Assembly (NCBI GenBank): GCA_002077045.2 | Contig: KZ111161.1 | Location: forward strand, 333,254 to 397,253 | DNA from: Rachicladosporium sp. CCFEE 5018 | Taxonomy: Eukaryota; Ascomycota; Dothideomycetes; Cladosporiales; Cladosporiaceae | Length of the DNA stretch: 64,000 nucleotides | Reading direction: 5' to 3' | Shown: positions 9,507 through 18,928 of the stretch, piece after piece | Numbering within the stretch: position 1 is the stretch's first letter | Layout of the letters: each line of letters opens with the position of its first letter | Made by a program: the position numbers and the translations under genes | The notes under the pieces: generated by a model | The model's database searches: none | What the model was told of the DNA's origin: nothing | What the model saw: only the letters and a program-made list of their open reading frames with translations

Positions 9507-10222
9507 ATGGTGGGATACTTGGCCATCGTGGACAGGTGCTACAAGGTCCTCGTTGCGTTGACATTTGTGGGCGCCAGTCCGATCAACCTCATCGACTGGA
9601 CCTCACAAGCGCATCCCAATGACACCGCCGAAAGCATGGCGAAAGGCGCCAAGCAACCGAGTCACCTTCAAGCGGATTTACCTCCACGCTATAAGTGCAG
9701 CTACTGAGACGTCATCAGCCTTGTCACAACGCAGCAGAGACTAAGAGTCCGACAGTGATGGAATCCGAATTCTTCTGGTGTGTCGCCGCCGCAGCCGCCT
9801 TCCTGTACGGGGCGATGGAATTCATCGTGCTCTGCACGACCTTCAGCCCCGTCAATATCTACACAACGGCTTGCGCCGTGATAGTCACCGAGGCCGACCT
9901 GCTCTTCCTCCTGCATTGCGTCCATACGTCGCAGCCCTCGTCGTGGCCATGCCAGGCGTGGCATCTTGCAGGCAGTCGGTGTGAGAGATGCATATACATT
10001 GTAAGATGGATGAAGGCTAGGCACGTGTCAGTCTATCAAGGCGCATGGCTCGTCATGGCAACCTTTCCGAGCATGGTACCGAAATGGTATGCGGCTGCCA
10101 CCATTGGCATGTTATTGCCACTGTACTTTTGGGCGCTGCTGGAGAGCTATCTGAATCACGCGGTGACTCTCGAGGGGCAGCAACACGACACCGAGAAGAG
10201 TACCGGCGGGCAGGGGATGTGA
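9507..10222 (+). pseudogene. Small membrane protein, copy A, splice donor lost
   Basis: By comparison with copy B, exon 1 is 9507-9690 and exon 2 is 9756-10222, with a 65-nt intron in both copies. The copy A donor reads ATAAGT where copy B has GTAAGT, so normal splicing is unlikely and exon 1 would run into a stop at 9705. Exon 2 alone has an ATG at 9758 and could encode 154 residues with about three membrane spans (FFWCVAAAAAFLYG, NIYTTACAV, MLLPLYFWALLESYL). Exon 1 ORFs are the same length in A and B but differ at many residues. No family recognised. Confidence 0.5.
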
Positions 10223-10922
10223 GCACCTGATCAAGTTCGTATGAAGTGCTGCTCGACGACATCGGGTGGTGGACCATGATACTGCGGCTGCGGTGGAGGG
10301 TTCAGGTACGCACCTTGCGAAGGTGGAGTAATAGCGCTTGGTGTGCACATGCACCGCCTCGCTTCAACGTCCGCTTCCTATTGTAATGAGCAAGTCCACA
10401 AAAACGGTCAGTCCGTCGCTCCGATCGGCACGCACTAATGTGACTCTCTCACTTGACTCCGCATCTTCGGCGATCTCAATTCCTGTGCGTCCACTGTGTG
10501 GTGGGTACAGAGGGTATGGAGGACCGCCAGCAGAGAATTGGACTAATCCTCCAGCGCTGTACGCAACACATGATCTTCGGCTCTCAATGAGAAACGTTCG
10601 TTCCTCCGCTTTTCCAGAAGTCTGACAAAGCTCTTATGCTACCGTCATTCTCGCCGCGAGTGCTGAACTGCGTCTACGGCGTCGGTGAGAGCGCATGTAC
10701 CCAGCGGTCTACCTCTCGCATATCTCTCAATGATGGCCCTGTAGACTATCCGCTGTTACGACGTGGCTTATCAGTACTGAGCAGATTTAATTTACCGAAC
10801 GAGATCTTCCAGCTTTTGAAAGAGCGGAGGAGTAGCTCTGGAAGGCGGTCCTCAATTGATCTGAACGTATGATGTCCTCTGACGATCCCTCTACGCCTGG
10901 ATTCCATGCCACGAGCCACGTG
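10223..10922. other. Spacer right of small membrane gene, copy A
   Basis: About 700 bp at the 3' ends of two convergent genes. A 78-codon ORF at 10636-10872 has a partly conserved counterpart in copy B, including FNLPNEIFQLLK, but its surroundings give no gene structure. No gene called. Confidence 0.4.
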
Positions 10923-12242
10923 CTAAGATGCACCACGTTTCTGTCTGCCAAGCTCAAGCGAGAGCGACTTCCTATCTGAGTCTATCGGTATATAAATACC
11001 TGACCAGTCCCAGGGGCCTTCGCTCGAAGACTCATCCGAGTCCTCCGGATAAGTATAATCTTCTCCGTCCACGGACCCCAACTCCTTCAAACTGTCTGGA
11101 ACAATAAGTCGGTGCCTTTGGACGCTGCCAAAATCCTCTTCTCGGATCACGCTTAGCCATCTCACGCGATCGTCGTTGCGGTCATGTTTGGAATTATGAA
11201 CAAGCCCGGCCGCGCGAAGTCGCTCGATGTCCCATATTGCAAATCCCAGACGCCTCCAAGGATAGAATCCATCTCCGTGCTCTAGCGATCGAATCTCCTT
11301 GAACAATCGGACAAAATGTTCCATAGTCTCGGAAACGTCAGGCCAAGCTTGAGTGTCTCCACTAATTCGTTTACCAGGCAGAATTTCTGTCGTCAGAGGC
11401 GGATCGTTCACAGGTTTGACCTCCTGTAGATACTCCTCGGCCGTAATAAAAAGCTGCATCGCATGAAATAGATAGTCTCTAGGGCGATTCCTTTCGTGCT
11501 CGTCCAATCTGCCTTGTCTTTCAAACCCGAACAAGTCAATGGGTTTCATGTCGTCCACATTCATGTGTTTCCCTCGCTCTGGAAGCTCAAAGGCACGTTG
11601 TCTTTGGCTTGCGAAGAAGACCTGTGCAACGTAGATCATCCAGAACGCCTTGAGCATCTGTTGGGACTCACGCCACAATGGTGGGCCAGTATCAGGCATT
11701 GGCGATCTCGGACTCGTAGGGAGATCAGTCCACCTGTCTTCCTGCAGGTTGAACTTGATTACCTCTTCTTCGCCTACGGTCAATGGTCGCGAGGAGTGCA
11801 AGCGACGAAGGTGAAGCTCGACGCAATGTAAGGTTGTGGCATGAATGGCGAAAGACGTAGTGAGTAGACGTCGCGCCTCGCTGGGCTGCATGTCCTGAGG
11901 CAAAGTTTCGAGAGACTTGTTATCGTAAGCATAGATGAAGTGACTGAGACCAGGGGCAAACGCTCTCAAACCAACATCGCTCAACCACTTCATTAAAGGT
12001 GGCGATTGGCAGCGGAGATGCGCAGCGATTCGCAAGGCAAAAGCGACCTGTGGGTGAATAGATCCTTTGCGTAGCAAATCATCTAGTATAGAGGGTAACT
12101 GTCGTTCGACTGCTAGATGCCGCCACACATGTGACGATGCTAACATCATGTTCTGCAAGTCGACGATGCTATCGACGTTCCTGTAGAACATGGTGAGTAT
12201 CTCGCTTGGTAGCGCCTCGAACACCGCAGTGAAAGACTGCAT
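10923..12242 (-). CDS. Large F-box-like protein of unknown function, copy A
   Basis: A 439-residue single-exon protein. The N-terminal 50 residues (FEALPSEILTMFYRNVDSI, then SHVWRHLAVER) have the L-P-x-E-I-L pattern of fungal F-box-like domains, which usually bind Skp1 to recruit targets to SCF ubiquitin ligases. The remaining 380 residues are hydrophilic and match no domain I recognise. An acidic run (YPEDSDESSSEG) lies near the C-terminus. Start at MQSFTAV: upstream in-frame sequence contains a stop in copy A, and the same Met exists in copy B. The F-box assignment is inference from a short motif. Confidence 0.75.
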   Translation of the reverse strand: MQSFTAVFEALPSEILTMFYRNVDSIVDLQNMMLASSHVWRHLAVERQLPSILDDLLRKGSIHPQVAFALRIAAHLRCQSPPLMKWLSDVGLRAFAPGLSHFIYAYDNKSLETLPQDMQPSEARRLLTTSFAIHATTLHCVELHLRRLHSSRPLTVGEEEVIKFNLQEDRWTDLPTSPRSPMPDTGPPLWRESQQMLKAFWMIYVAQVFFASQRQRAFELPERGKHMNVDDMKPIDLFGFERQGRLDEHERNRPRDYLFHAMQLFITAEEYLQEVKPVNDPPLTTEILPGKRISGDTQAWPDVSETMEHFVRLFKEIRSLEHGDGFYPWRRLGFAIWDIERLRAAGLVHNSKHDRNDDRVRWLSVIREEDFGSVQRHRLIVPDSLKELGSVDGEDYTYPEDSDESSSEGPWDWSGIYIPIDSDRKSLSLELGRQKRGAS

Positions 12243-12655
12243 TCTGACTCGCAGCGATCTCTAGTCAATGAACGGAGCTTTGAAGTCTAGAAGGTGTTTC
12301 ACTAAGGAATTCCGCTAGAGAAGGTGGTAGGCAATGATTCCGAAGGGCGAACGTATTCGACACCCCACGATGCTGTAATGTAAGGAACTATTCAGGCTGT
12401 AATGATGCAGTGCACGGATTTATTTCGAACGATAGCGAGGTGGACGTGGTGAAAAAACACGGTGGACTAAACCATCTTCATAGGCCATCGCTCAGGCAGG
12501 TCTTCGCAGACATGCTGCTTCGATCTTACTTCACTCTTGGGAAGCCGCTGGTCTCTACAGCGAGCTTACTGCGACCTCACTTGTGGACTGATCTAGCGCA
12601 CCGCTCAGACGATGTCTCCGAGCAGTACACCGTGGAGAGACGGGCTCAGTGCGGC
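12243..12655. other. Spacer left of the MITE, copy A
   Basis: About 410 bp forming the 5' flank of the F-box-like gene, with only moderate similarity to 51620-52040 in copy B. No gene seen. Confidence 0.4.
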
Positions 12656-12696
12656 TACCACTGTTTGCAGTGAGCTGTGCCCCCGCCGCTGCGGAG
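12656..12696 (+). repeat. MITE left inverted repeat, including TA
   Basis: It is the reverse complement of 13120-13160 with only a few mismatches over 41 bp, TA included. Confidence 0.9.
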
Positions 12697-13158
12697 CACT
12701 CGGGAATGCTATTGAACGAGGAAATAGGTCTAAGAAGGCACTACGCCTACGCAAACAGGCTATATCACGTGTAGCAAATCTTCGTAGACATATTACCTTA
12801 TAACCTTGCTTCTACGTATCCGATAGTCCCGAGAAAGTCGTAGAGACTATAATCGCGCGTAGAATACTAAGAAATCCCTTAAGTTCGCTAGATTACACCC
12901 GATAGTCACGTGCTTTCCGAGACGCTCCGAGTTGTCCCCGATAAACTCCTTTTACCTCTGTATACGCATAATAGAGGCCCTCAATAGGTCGAAAGGGGTA
13001 ACGAGCAACGTGATTGATGTTTTAGAGCATAGCTATAGTGTATCTACAGCATTTAGAGCGACCTATCGCGTGCTGTCGCTGCTACTGATCGAATGTCTAA
13101 CCTGCAGGTCCTCCGAAGTCTCCGCAGCGGAGGTGGCACAGCTTATTGCAAACAGTGG
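12658..13158. mobile_element. 501-bp MITE with TA target duplication
   Basis: A non-coding element flanked by TA on both sides (12656-12657 and 13159-13160). The inverted ends start CCACTGTTTGCAG and match for about 39 bp inside the TA. Copy B has an uninterrupted site: GCGGC is followed directly by the sequence that lies right of the element in copy A. The interior is TA-rich with no ORF. The termini resemble those of the 3.3-kb Tc1-like element at 16878-20160 (CCACTCCTTGCAG), so that family probably mobilised it. Confidence 0.9.
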
Positions 13159-13160
13159 TA
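13120..13160 (-). repeat. MITE right inverted repeat, including TA
   Basis: It pairs with 12656-12696 and ends CAGTGG-TA. Confidence 0.9.
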
Positions 13161-13517
13161 TCGCAGATCCTACAGTGTTGCTCAACAGTTGACCAAGATC
13201 AAGGTGATGCTCACGAAGAATGCGATTTGGCCATAACAACCTTCCGGCTTCTTGAAGAATGAACGCATACACTGTCCATTCTCGATGTTGCAGTCCGACA
13301 GAAATTTTACATGGCAATCGAATGGGCCAACTCCGCAGGCTTAGCGACCTCAATCGTGCCTTCCTCCTCACATGTGCGAGCACATGTAATTGACTTCACT
13401 TCTTGACAGCCTAGTATCACATGCACGCATTGCTTGCACCCAGTCACACACACAGGAGAACGCAACGACGCCTCTGCGAAGCTCCCTGGCTCATTGTCGA
13501 AAGATCACTCCACAACC
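13161..13517. other. Spacer right of the MITE, copy A
   Basis: About 360 bp with weak similarity to 52045-52430 in copy B. It is the 5' flank of the decayed membrane-protein gene. No other gene seen. Confidence 0.4.
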
Positions 13518-14208
13518 ATGGCTACCGCCATCAAGTCTGCTTTCATGTTCCTCGTCAATGCGATACTTCTCTTCCGCCTTTGCTCCTTCATGCTGCGACG
13601 CATTGCACCAATGCTAGGGCTAGATGGCCCATTGATCAAGACAACAAAATCTCTGCCTTCGAGACCCACAGCATCTTTACTCAAAGCCATCACAAAGCGC
13701 ACCAGCAGGCGTAACAGCTGGCTCGCTAGAGTGCCAGGCATCTCCTGGCTGCGGTCACGCCTCCACGACCTCGATCACCGCTTCGCAAGTTTCGAGAGGA
13801 CTCTCCCGAACGCCATACATAATATCCTGATCGACTCCAATGAACATCCAAGGTGGCGACGTGTCCTTACAGCAAGCATTAGCTAGATACATCGATGCTG
13901 CGAATACCTTGTCAAAGATCTCGAATCCGCCTGTACTCGCCTCACCCAGGATGTACCTACAGATCTTAGGTAATTGTACCTGCGTCGTCTGCGTCGTCAC
14001 AGCAGCACACCTGGTATTCGAGCACTTGGCTAGCCTGTTCCTATGTGTGAAGATGACACGCTCACTGGGGCTCAGCCCGACGACCTTCTTCTATGCGGGG
14101 CTTACCGTCCTTTCGCTCGCAAATCCAGCTGGATATCGTCCGGTATACTCGACCATTTCGGGGAGTGCGTCTGAGGAGACAGATGATCCGCAGTCGACGG
14201 AAGTCTAG
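13518..14208 (+). pseudogene. Membrane protein, copy A, disrupted
   Basis: Counterpart of the intact 202-residue ORF at 52431-53039. Copy A starts at MATAIKSAFMFLVNAILL and shares the PGI-x-x-LR and later HLVFEHLASLFL segments with copy B. It meets an in-frame TAG at 13884-13886, and homology then moves to another frame by about 13970. At least one stop and one frameshift are therefore needed to explain it. The two copies are far more diverged here than in neighbouring genes. The intact form has an N-terminal and two C-terminal hydrophobic segments; function unknown. Confidence 0.65.
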
Positions 14209-14561
14209 GTGGCGTCAACACGAGCACAGGGCAACGAATGCTCGTTTGAAGAAGCAGATCGTGGGCTGTATCACCATTATCACCTGGAGCGATACCTGAG
14301 GAGGCTCAGTCAATGGTGTTTGAGATGCCTTCCACATTGCCAGACCTTCATGTTATATTCGAGGGATGGGCATTGTAGGTTAGAGTCGTAGAGTAGCAAA
14401 CCTTGATGCGGCGTTATGGCCTCCCCAGGTCGTACTCATTGCCTGGAACCGCAGGGACTCGAACATGCTCACCTCACTTCACTTAATGGGCCACTCCTTC
14501 TGCTCCAATCAGCTGTCATACTACTTTTCTTATAATTACAAAGATAAATCTACCTGACATC

Positions 14562-14659
14562 GGACAGATGGCCGAGCGGTTAAGGCGCTAGCTTAAGGTA
14601 TCCTCATAGGATCTGTACGCTAGTTCGAAAGAGCGTGGGTTCGATTCCCACTCTGTAAG
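14562..14659 (+). tRNA. tRNA-Leu (AAG), intron-containing, copy A
   Basis: Type II tRNA with a long variable arm. The D arm is GCC...GGC with the conserved GGTTAA loop, the anticodon stem is CTAGC/GCTAG, and the T arm is GTGGG-TTCGATT-CCCAC. The anticodon is read as AAG at 14595-14597, with U before it and a 19-nt intron (14599-14617) after position 37. The acceptor stem pairs for five bases (ACAGA/TCTGT), but the outer two positions do not pair in either copy and the discriminator reads G rather than the A usual for Leu. Functionality is therefore uncertain. A UAA reading with a shifted stem is less likely. Confidence 0.75.
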
Positions 14660-15695
14660 TAGTATCGCGCAACGCATCATATTGTTCACTTCCTAACAGC
14701 GCCAGGTTCACTGCGTGATAAGATATTATTTTGCGCTCTTGGTGGGGCTGAGGCTTGGCAGTCGATCGAGAAGAAATACCGCCTCGTAGCTTCGGCCACA
14801 TTGCCTCCTGCTTAGGAGTAGATCGAGTAGTGGTTATGGAAACGGGAGAGATGGGAATTGTTCTGAAGTCTCGGTGCGGGATTGAGGTGAGAGGAATGCT
14901 TGCAGGATCGGGGTCGACTCATTCGCAGTACAAACTCCGGAAGAGAGGGGATAGATGGCAGGTAGGAGATATAGACATATGCTAGTCAGCGAGTGCTAGA
15001 TCAAGTTCTGTGAATGCTCTCGAGGCTGCAGATCCAATCTCTACACAAAGCATGACAGTCCTCGACTGCGCAGCAAGACTGCAATGAGCGTGATATATTA
15101 GGACATAGGCCGGCTTGTCCTACGTCAGAGCCTACAAGCATGTGCCTCTTGCCGGTATTCGAAACCAGTATTGGTATCGTGAATTCGCCTACAGCACTAT
15201 GTCAAGAGCGTGATCAAGCTCGAAGACGATCGCCCCAACGTGCGCGAGTCTCGCTACGAGGTCGCTCGCTGCAAGGATACTTAGAGCGCCCTGGCGTCAG
15301 ACCTGGTACACGAGAGAGCCGATGTGGCTGATTGAGACTACGATGATGAGCCAACGCGAGTTGAGAAGGACCATGGGTCAGCATGGAGCAGCCGGAGTGT
15401 AAGCCAGGTGTTTGTTCAGAGCTGTGCTCAATACTTAGCTTGGACTCATGATAGTGTCTGGGTATTGGGGTACTTCTCAAGACTCAACCAACGCCATGCC
15501 GCGTGCTGCTCTTCACCCCAAGGCAGACCCGAGTTCACAGTGTTCAACGCCATTTGACGCCGCAAGTGCACAACAAGTCCATGCCATCACGCTAGGAGGG
15601 GGAGGGGCCATTTCCACTCCTGCTGAACCGCTGCGCCGCTGCCGCCGCCTGATCAAATTATCACTTACGCTATGTCTCCGTTCATCACAGTCCTC
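14660..15695. other. Spacer tRNA-Leu to SPF30 gene, copy A
   Basis: About 1 kb without a supported gene. Short ORFs on either strand are not maintained in copy B. Much of 14985-15690 is highly similar to copy B. Confidence 0.45.
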
Positions 15696-16583
15696 TCAGT
15701 CATCCTCATCCTCCCCCTTCCTCTCAGCCACCCACTTCGCCCTCGCCGGATCCTTCTGCATCGGCTTCCCGCTCCCCTGCACACCAACCCTCGCATTCGG
15801 CGCATCCGGCGTTCTGAATTGACTCGCCTTCTGCTTCGCAGCACCCACAGGCACCTTCTTCGGTCCCACAGCCTGGAAGTTCTGCCAGTTGTTCTTCTTC
15901 GCCTCCATGGGCTTGACACCTTTGAGCTTCTTCTTCTCTGGCTGCATGCGCGTAGGCCCGTCGGAGACTTTGCTCGGCTCGTACTTGGGGATGAGGGTCT
16001 TGTCGACTGTGGGCGCAGCTGTGATGATGGAGTGGTTTGAGGGTGGGTGCGTGAGGGTGGGGATTGCGGGTTGTGCCTGGGACTCCGCTTTGCGCTTTTT
16101 GCCTGGCATGGCGCGGACTTCGTGCGAGCGTTTCGTTTCAGTGCTGTTATCTATCTTAAAGGTAACAGTGTAGACGGGATCTGTGGGGCTGCCGAGCTTG
16201 GAGGTGATGACGGCTTCGTAGAATTGCTTGTCACCTGACCATTTGGCGAGGACGACGTCTTTGACATTGTGGATTACTGGGGTGTCGTCTGCGGGCGGAG
16301 GTGGCGGGGCTTCTGGAGACGCCTTTCGGAATTTGGGGTGCTTGGTAGGATCCCACTTCGGAGGTGGAGGAGGCGCATCTTCTGCTGGAGGTGGTGGAGC
16401 GGAGCGGGTGGCGATAAGCGATTTGAGGACGGTGATCTCAGCCAAGGCATTGGCCTTCTCGGTCACGTAGGTCTCATCGTCCGGGTCGAGTGCGAGAACT
16501 TCATCGCAGGCAGACACCAGCTCCTCACAGTTGGCGATTTCGGCTTGCAATTCTTCGAGTATCTTTCCATCGTGAGAGCTCAT
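15696..16583 (-). CDS. SPF30-like Tudor-domain splicing protein, copy A
   Basis: A 295-residue single-exon protein. An N-terminal coiled region (LEELQAEIANCEELVSACDEVLALDPDDE) is followed by Pro-rich linkers. A Tudor/SMN domain lies near residues 103-160 (DVVLAKWSGDKQFYEAVI, YTVTFKIDNSTETKRSHEVR). The basic C-terminal tail (KNNWQNFQ, RTPDAPNARVGVQGSGK) matches SMNDC1/Spf30 proteins. The Tudor fold binds dimethyl-arginine on Sm proteins, and SPF30 acts in U4/U6.U5 tri-snRNP recruitment in the nucleus. The fungal version has an unusually Pro-rich linker (runs of PPPPP). The start is the MSSHDGK Met, shared with copy B. Confidence 0.87.
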   Translation of the reverse strand: MSSHDGKILEELQAEIANCEELVSACDEVLALDPDDETYVTEKANALAEITVLKSLIATRSAPPPPAEDAPPPPPKWDPTKHPKFRKASPEAPPPPPADDTPVIHNVKDVVLAKWSGDKQFYEAVITSKLGSPTDPVYTVTFKIDNSTETKRSHEVRAMPGKKRKAESQAQPAIPTLTHPPSNHSIITAAPTVDKTLIPKYEPSKVSDGPTRMQPEKKKLKGVKPMEAKKNNWQNFQAVGPKKVPVGAAKQKASQFRTPDAPNARVGVQGSGKPMQKDPARAKWVAERKGEDEDD

Positions 16584-16877
16584 GATGACTTCAGCAGTCG
16601 TTCGTAGAAGTTTGGTAGGTAGTGATGTGTACGTTACGATGTCTTACGTTCACTGCAGTGCTGCGAGTCCACTTGCTCCTGCCGCTGCGATGCTCCACGC
16701 CACTTGCGAAAGTGACTGCTTACCTGAATAAGATGCGATAGAAGTAGCCGCCCAGAAGAAATTTTATGGGACTGTATAAGACTCGATGTGCTTATCCTAG
16801 TGGGGATATGTGCGAGGGTAAATGAGGCTTCACTTCGAGTGTTGAAATTCAGTGACGCAGTTACGGTGCACGTGCTA

Positions 16878-16971
16878 CCACTCCTTGCAGTTTCCTGTGT
16901 CGGTCGGTTGCGGGGAAGTTCAAGGTGCTCCTCATAGTAAATTTAGTGACAGTGACCTTAATCGTGCCTAC
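16878..16971 (+). repeat. Tc1-like element, left terminal inverted repeat
   Basis: 94 bp matching the reverse complement of 20056-20160, ending GTGCCTAC. Long TIRs near 100 bp are more than the 20-50 bp of many Tc1 elements. Confidence 0.93.
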
Positions 16972-17075
16972 ACCTACTTCAATTGTCCACATTGGTCCAT
17001 TTCATGTCGATGCCAAGGCTCTAATTGAGGTGTTGTTCGTGTTGCTCGTGTGGTTAGTAGTTATGTGCTCTCAAA

Positions 17076-18503
17076 ATGGTGGATCCTAGGCCTCCTCGCA
17101 CGCGGGAACCTAGTAGCAAGGCGCGTGCTAACGAAGTGACCTCTACGGCTAAGGTAACTAAGCAATCACGTCGTGTTAGTAGTAGTAGTAAGAAGGGAAG
17201 AGCTGCACGCTCGCAATCATAGCCTCCTATACGTCGGACTAGTTTATCTCTTATAGCACGCGGTGCTTAATTATAGGCCCTTAATTAGGTGATTACGGAT
17301 ATTACTTCTAGCCTACCTCTTTTAAGTCTTAATAGCTCGCAGGCCGGCAACGAAGGAGCAAAGCTTCCGAGGGGTGCTATTAATAAGGATGTCGTAGAGG
17401 AGGAGGCCCTAGATAGCACGCTAGAGCTATTATTAAATTAATTAGCCTTTATGTATAACTCTTAGATTCAGATCGTATGCGAGAAGAAGCTTCTAAACAG
17501 CACCGTACGGCGGTATACCTCTAGTAGTAGTACTTAATAGCTAATCGACGAGGCTAAAAGGTGGATTAAGAGCGAGGTTACGAAGCTCTCTAGATACGGC
17601 CTATCGAAGATCGTATTACGTGTTAGCTTCGAGCGGCTCGGTAAGAAGAGTTAGTTAACGGATAACGTTAATAACTTTGCCGTGCTCTTCGATAACATGA
17701 AGGTGTAGCATGCCGATAAGAAGAAGGGCCTAAAGCTCGTCGTTAAAGGGCAGACTATTACTACTACTATACTACCTCCTATAACGTAGGGTCGTCGGAG
17801 TGCTACGAACAATTAGATAGCTATAATAAGCACTTAGCGTGAGTAGTTAGAAGGGCAAGGTAACCTCGCTATCGACATAACCGAGCGGTAGATCTATAAG
17901 GTGAAGAACTATAATAACTACTCGTATCTATATTACTAGGGAGTACGTGATATAAGGGACTACTACCGTACTATCTACGCTCAGATCTTAACGTAATAGG
18001 CCTAGGCTATTCGCGATAGCACGCTCACTACCGATGCCCCTTCCGGTAGTATAATCTAGTAGATAGAGTCGGAGTATCGACGTAACGCGGTAAGGAGCGG
18101 TAGTAAGGAGTCGTCGAGTAGTAAGGCGGTTACTTAAACGCCTTCAACGCACTTTAGCTTCGCTTTTAATAGTAATAAGAAGGTAGTAGCTAGACCTGCT
18201 ACGAACGAGGCTTTAACGTCGAGTCTAGTGCGGATGCCGGCCTCTTAGAGCTCGTCGATAGAGCTAAGGGAGCAGTTCTTTAAGTAGTGTTATATTTATT
18301 CGACGTAGCGTAGTGAAGAAGTAGCTTTAGATCGGATAGCTTCGGTGTTTGCTATAAATGGCTTCTCTATAGATAGCATTAGCATAGCAGATCTTACGGA
18401 GTAGAAGGATCTCGATCTAGCACCTAGCTATCGTCGTCGTATACGTAGATTAGTAAAGGAATGGTTATTGCAGCGTGGTGTGAGAGTGTCGGACTCTAAG
18501 TAG
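17076..18503 (+). pseudogene. Second gene of the transposon, unknown, RIP-mutated
   Basis: From the ATG at 17076 one frame runs 475 codons to 18503 without an indel, broken only by TAG and TAA. A frame this long with no TGA stops and no shifts points to a real protein later mutated by C-to-T change. Readable parts include a basic Ser/Lys-rich N-terminus (KQSRRVSSSSKKGRAARS) and an acidic middle. The C-terminal stretch (ALDRIASVFAINGFSIDSI, then SYRRRIRRLVKEWLLQ) could fold like a SAM-type helical domain. That suggestion is inference only. The true stop is uncertain because 18501-18503 may itself be a mutated codon. Confidence 0.65.
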
Positions 18504-18928
18504 GTAAAAGTCATGAATTTAACGTATGCTATACCTAAACTTTAGCACCCTATAACATTACGAATACTTACTCGATCGACACGCGGATTAGTTCATGTTG
18601 AAGCTAAGATTTAGCTCTATTAAGCTATATGTCGATATGCTAGCTATCTTGCTATACGGTGTAGCAATGCTGCAGGCTGTTAATGCAAACTTGCTGCCTT
18701 AGGCTATCGGATATAGCCGCCTATAGCCTAGTAGCCCCGAAGCTGTTTCGGATTTAAGGCAGTAATAGAGCCCTAACCTTATAATAGCGATAACATTGTT
18801 AATACTATACGTATAGATATGCGATAAACTGCATTAAGATTTAGGGACTTATAGCTATATAATTATATGCTTAAAGGTAGCATATATAGTATAGTGCAGA
18901 AGTTATATCTATAGACTTAGCTATTGCC

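Noticed and set aside
10636..10872. ORF with FNLPNEIFQLLK, reminiscent of an F-box start
   Set aside because: Too short, with no continuation or introns that extend it, and it lies at the 3' side of the F-box-like gene.
14755..14985. 76-codon ORF after tRNA-Leu
   Set aside because: The frame is disrupted in copy B and no homology is apparent.
15665..16040. Plus- and minus-strand Arg/Leu-rich ORFs over the SPF30 gene
   Set aside because: They are by-products of the Pro-rich linker codons in the real minus-strand gene.
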